Source of the DNA: an uncultured Hyphomicrobiales bacterium
GTDB lineage: Bacteria; Pseudomonadota; Alphaproteobacteria; Rhizobiales; Devosiaceae
NCBI GenBank assembly: GCA_903842455.1
Contig: CAIMLX010000052.1
Location: forward strand, 1-40,119
Length of the DNA: 40,119 nucleotides
Reading direction: 5' to 3'
Position 1 is the stretch's first letter. Each line of letters starts with the position of its first letter. Of this stretch, positions 38,239 through 40,119 are shown in pieces. The notes beneath the pieces are model-generated. The model had not been told where the DNA came from. It was given only the letters and a program-made list of their open reading frames with translations, and did no database searches. Position numbers and translations under genes: made by a program.

Positions 38239-38266
38239 GCGCGGACGGCGATTTCGCCGCCCGCGC
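38239..38266. terminator. Strong hairpin between the MBL-fold gene and rplU
   Basis: GCGCGG/CCGCGC and CGGCGA/TCGCCG form a nearly continuous stem of 12 pairs. It starts 6 bases after the MBL-fold gene stop. The lack of a T run makes intrinsic termination uncertain. Confidence 0.5.
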
Positions 38267-38271
38267 AGGCC

Positions 38272-39018
38272 TCAGGTTGTGGCCGGATAGAAGGCGGCAA
38301 TCCGCACTTCAGCCGCGTCGCCGACGAGTGTCGTGAACTGATCCACGTCGGAGTCGCCGAAGTGATAGGGGTAGACGACGGCCGGCTTGAACGCCTTCAC
38401 TGCATCGGCGGCCTGGGTCACGTCCATGGTGTAGGGCAGGTTCATAGGCAGGAAGGCCACTGCGATGTCGATCAGTGCCCGCATTTCCGGGATGTCCTCG
38501 GTGTCGCCCGCGACATAGACCCGCTTGTCGGCGAAGGTGAAGACGTAGCCATTGCCGACGCCCTGCGGATGGTACTGCTTGCGGTCCTCGGTGATGTTGT
38601 AGGCCGGGATGGCCTCGACAGCGATGCCGTTCACCGTGGCGCTGTCGCCGTTCTTCATCGCCGTGGCGCGGGCCTTTAGTGTTTCGGGCAGTTTCGAGAA
38701 GACGTCCTCGTTGACATAGAGCGGCACCGCATCGCCGGCGAGCCTGACGAGGTTTTCCTCGTTGTAGTGGTCGCCATGGGCATGGGTGATGAAGATCGCG
38801 GTCGGGGCCGGCAGGCCCTCGAAGCTGTTCTCGGCCGGATCGAGGTAGAACACTTCGTCGCCGAAGCTGAGCGCGAGGCTCGCATGCATCACCGGATGGA
38901 TACCGATGTCGCCGCCCGAGGTGGCGATGGTCTCGGCGGTCTCCTGGGCGAAGCCGGGACGGATGGTGGCAAGCAGGGGCAGGGCGGCAAGCCCGGCCAG
39001 AATGGTACGACGCTGCAA
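38272..39018 (-). CDS. MBL-fold metal-dependent hydrolase, exported
   Basis: A 248-residue protein with an RR-type signal sequence (MQRRTILAGLAALPLLATIR, then PGFAQE), so it is probably Tat-exported. The metal site HxHxDH is H79-A-H81-G-D83-H84, and a later aspartate lies in VAGDTEDIPEM, as in the UlaG-like subgroup. It starts with TTG, with AAGGGAG at good spacing; no ATG fits. It follows the cyclotransferase-like gene by 11 bases. Confidence 0.87.
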   Translation of the reverse strand: MQRRTILAGLAALPLLATIRPGFAQETAETIATSGGDIGIHPVMHASLALSFGDEVFYLDPAENSFEGLPAPTAIFITHAHGDHYNEENLVRLAGDAVPLYVNEDVFSKLPETLKARATAMKNGDSATVNGIAVEAIPAYNITEDRKQYHPQGVGNGYVFTFADKRVYVAGDTEDIPEMRALIDIAVAFLPMNLPYTMDVTQAADAVKAFKPAVVYPYHFGDSDVDQFTTLVGDAAEVRIAAFYPATT

Positions 39019-39029
39019 TTGAATCTCCC

Positions 39030-39494
39030 TTAGTTCGGTCGGATGGCAATGAGCTTTTCGCGCAGGCGCGCAACTTCAGCCACTTCGTTAACGAAAACCC
39101 GGGGCTTGTGTTTCACCTGCCAACGGGAAAGTGACCAGTCGTCAGCAGTCGCGGGCACGGCGATGACCGGCAGGTAGGCGTCGGCCTCGTGCAATTCCGG
39201 CTCGTCCGCCAGCATGGCAGCGATCGGTCCGCGCCGATACTCGTCGCCCTCGTAGGCATCGAGCAGGTCGCGCTCGAACGGGGAGAGCCCGATGATCAGC
39301 ACCCCCTCCGCCGCCGCGCCCGGCATGCGCACCAGTGCCGGATAGATGCGGTTCGGATAGTGCACCGCCCTGAAGCCGGGAGCCCGCGCCGGGTGGATCG
39401 TCCCCGGCCGCAACGACCGTCCGAGCACGGCGGCGAGCAGGTCTGCATCGCGCAGCGTGCCGTAGGCGAAAAGCGGGAGGGAAAACTCGTTCAT
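39030..39494 (-). CDS. Gamma-glutamylcyclotransferase-like protein
   Basis: A 154-residue protein of the AIG2/GGCT fold. The substrate loop YGTLR is at 11-15 and the likely catalytic glutamate is E82 in LDAYEGDEYRR. Related enzymes release 5-oxoproline from gamma-glutamyl compounds. Its stop lies close to the ribosome site of the MBL-fold gene, so the two form an operon. Confidence 0.85.
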   Translation of the reverse strand: MNEFSLPLFAYGTLRDADLLAAVLGRSLRPGTIHPARAPGFRAVHYPNRIYPALVRMPGAAAEGVLIIGLSPFERDLLDAYEGDEYRRGPIAAMLADEPELHEADAYLPVIAVPATADDWSLSRWQVKHKPRVFVNEVAEVARLREKLIAIRPN

Positions 39495-39604
39495 CGACCG
39501 TTTATCCGCCGATCATATGCATCAGGTGCCGCGCTGTTCATCCGCATTCATCCGAGCGGCGCCGACGTGGCGTTTCGGTGATGCCGGTGAGACACAATAG
39601 AGTG

Positions 39605-39633
39605 TTGCAGGCATCCGGTTGCTATGCCATAAG
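39605..39633 (+). promoter_or_regulatory. Predicted promoter for tRNA-Ser
   Basis: TTGCAG (39605-39610) and CATAAG (39628-39633) are 17 bases apart, about 47 bases before the tRNA gene. Confidence 0.4.
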
Positions 39634-39680
39634 CCCGCCCGTCTCGACCAGCCGCTCACGCGGTACGGGCACGACCTCGC

Positions 39681-39770
39681 GGAGAGGTGGCAGAGTGGTC
39701 GAATGCACCGCACTCGAAATGCGGCGTGGGGGCAACTCCACCGGGGGTTCGAATCCCTCCCTCTCCGCCA
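39681..39770 (+). tRNA. tRNA-Ser(CGA)
   Basis: A 90-base class II tRNA including the encoded CCA. The acceptor stem GGAGAGG pairs with CCTCTCC, followed by G and CCA. The anticodon stem CCGCA/TGCGG (39708-39712 with 39720-39724) presents CGA at 39715-39717. A long variable arm (GTGGGGGCAACTCCAC) and the T arm GGGTTCGAATCCC are present. It reads UCG codons. Confidence 0.96.
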
Positions 39771-39919
39771 TATACTCCGCATAAGTATTTGATAAATAGA
39801 CGCTATTCGTTTTCAACGAGCGTAGATCCCCACTTCTTTCCCCACTTGATTCTCTTGCACCTGCACCTTGCGATGTCGTTCTGAATCGTCATCAGATCGA
39901 ACCGGGGGAGGCTGACGGA
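39771..39919 (+). other. Lower-GC region after tRNA-Ser
   Basis: About 150 bases that are clearly less GC-rich than the rest (for example ATAAGTATTTGATAAATAGACG). No gene or clear terminator is seen. The change of composition begins right after the CCA end, as expected for an insertion that uses the tRNA 3' end as attachment site. Confidence 0.4.
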
Positions 39920-40119
39920 ATGGACAGACCTGACAGCGATGAGATCGTCGAACTCCCTGGCTTCACTGACAACCTTAGGAAGCAGCTGCAGAACGACCTT
40001 CAGGAAGGTACGAAGAGCGGCATCGTTGTATCTGACGGACAGTGGGCGGCGCTAGGACACGTTCTCAACGCCTACCTGCTTGACGCTAAGTTCTGGAAGG
40101 GCTTTCCGACGTCGGAGCG
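39920..40119 (+). CDS. Unrecognised protein, 5' part only
   Basis: An open frame from ATG at 39920 to the window end gives 66 residues: MDRPDSDEIVELPGFTDNLR, then mixed charged helix (KQLQNDLQEGTKSG), then VVSDGQWAALGHVLNAYLLD. A good GGGGGAGG ribosome site precedes it. Codon third positions are less GC-rich than in neighbouring genes. I recognise no family. It may belong to an integrated element next to the tRNA. Confidence 0.55.
   Translation, partial: MDRPDSDEIVELPGFTDNLRKQLQNDLQEGTKSGIVVSDGQWAALGHVLNAYLLDAKFWKGFPTSE

Overview
The window looks like chromosomal DNA of a high-GC alphaproteobacterium of the order Hyphomicrobiales (Rhizobiales), most likely Devosia or a close relative. The placement rests on gene order and protein character: the end of odhB followed by lpdA, then xerC, priA and an F1-only atpHAGDC operon without Fo genes; and a reverse-strand housekeeping run rplU-rpmA-GNAT-GNAT-obgE-proB-proA-nadD-rsfS-rlmH-envC-ctpA-(DUF610)-rppH. 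The genus is inference; no rRNA is present.

Layout. 1-3705 (+): end of the 2-oxoglutarate dehydrogenase E2 gene, a strong terminator, an intergenic inverted repeat, an SDR oxidoreductase, a small secreted protein, a MAPEG protein and dihydrolipoyl dehydrogenase. 3710-7144 (-): EamA transporter, TPR-sulfotransferase, XerC. 7284-10613 (+): a probably frameshifted small secreted-protein gene, an L,D-transpeptidase lipoprotein and PriA. 10805-15889 (+): atpHAGDC with GC-rich hairpins in each spacer after atpA. 16191-23057 (+): a chemoreceptor cassette of three paralogous MCPs, all ending in a DWxEF CheR-type tether, with a free-standing secreted PDC/Cache-like protein between the first two. 23210-23893 (+): DUF1223 protein. 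23890-38271 (-): racemase, AAC(6')-like acetyltransferase, rppH, DUF610 deacetylase-like protein, ctpA, envC, rlmH, rsfS, nadD, proA, proB, a second intergenic inverted repeat, obgE, two GNATs, an S51-like protein and the L27/L21 genes. 38272-39494 (-): MBL-fold hydrolase and a gamma-glutamylcyclotransferase-like protein. 39681-39770 (+): tRNA-Ser(CGA), followed by lower-GC DNA and the start of an unrecognised ORF, possibly the edge of an integrated element.

How the genes work together. Energy metabolism (OGDH E2/E3, F1-ATPase), replication restart and chromosome resolution (PriA, XerC), envelope remodelling (L,D-transpeptidase, EnvC-CtpA-DUF610), ribosome biogenesis (L21, L27, ObgE, RsfS, RlmH), RNA 5'-end processing (RppH), NAD and proline synthesis (NadD, ProB, ProA) form conserved blocks. 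The chemoreceptor cassette with the DUF1223, racemase and acetyltransferase genes lies between two such blocks and is the most accessory-looking part.

Most notable observations: an in-frame TAA in proB followed by 26 further in-frame codons that look like the normal ProB C-terminus and end in an ATGA overlap with proA; the PDC-like protein inside the MCP cluster; an S51-like protein whose nucleophile serine position is glycine; a racemase with a Thr/Cys catalytic pair; a chromosomal AAC(6')-like enzyme; a long structured leader before rplU; and the tRNA-Ser junction at the right end. I saw no CRISPR array, insertion sequence, rRNA or obvious phage gene.
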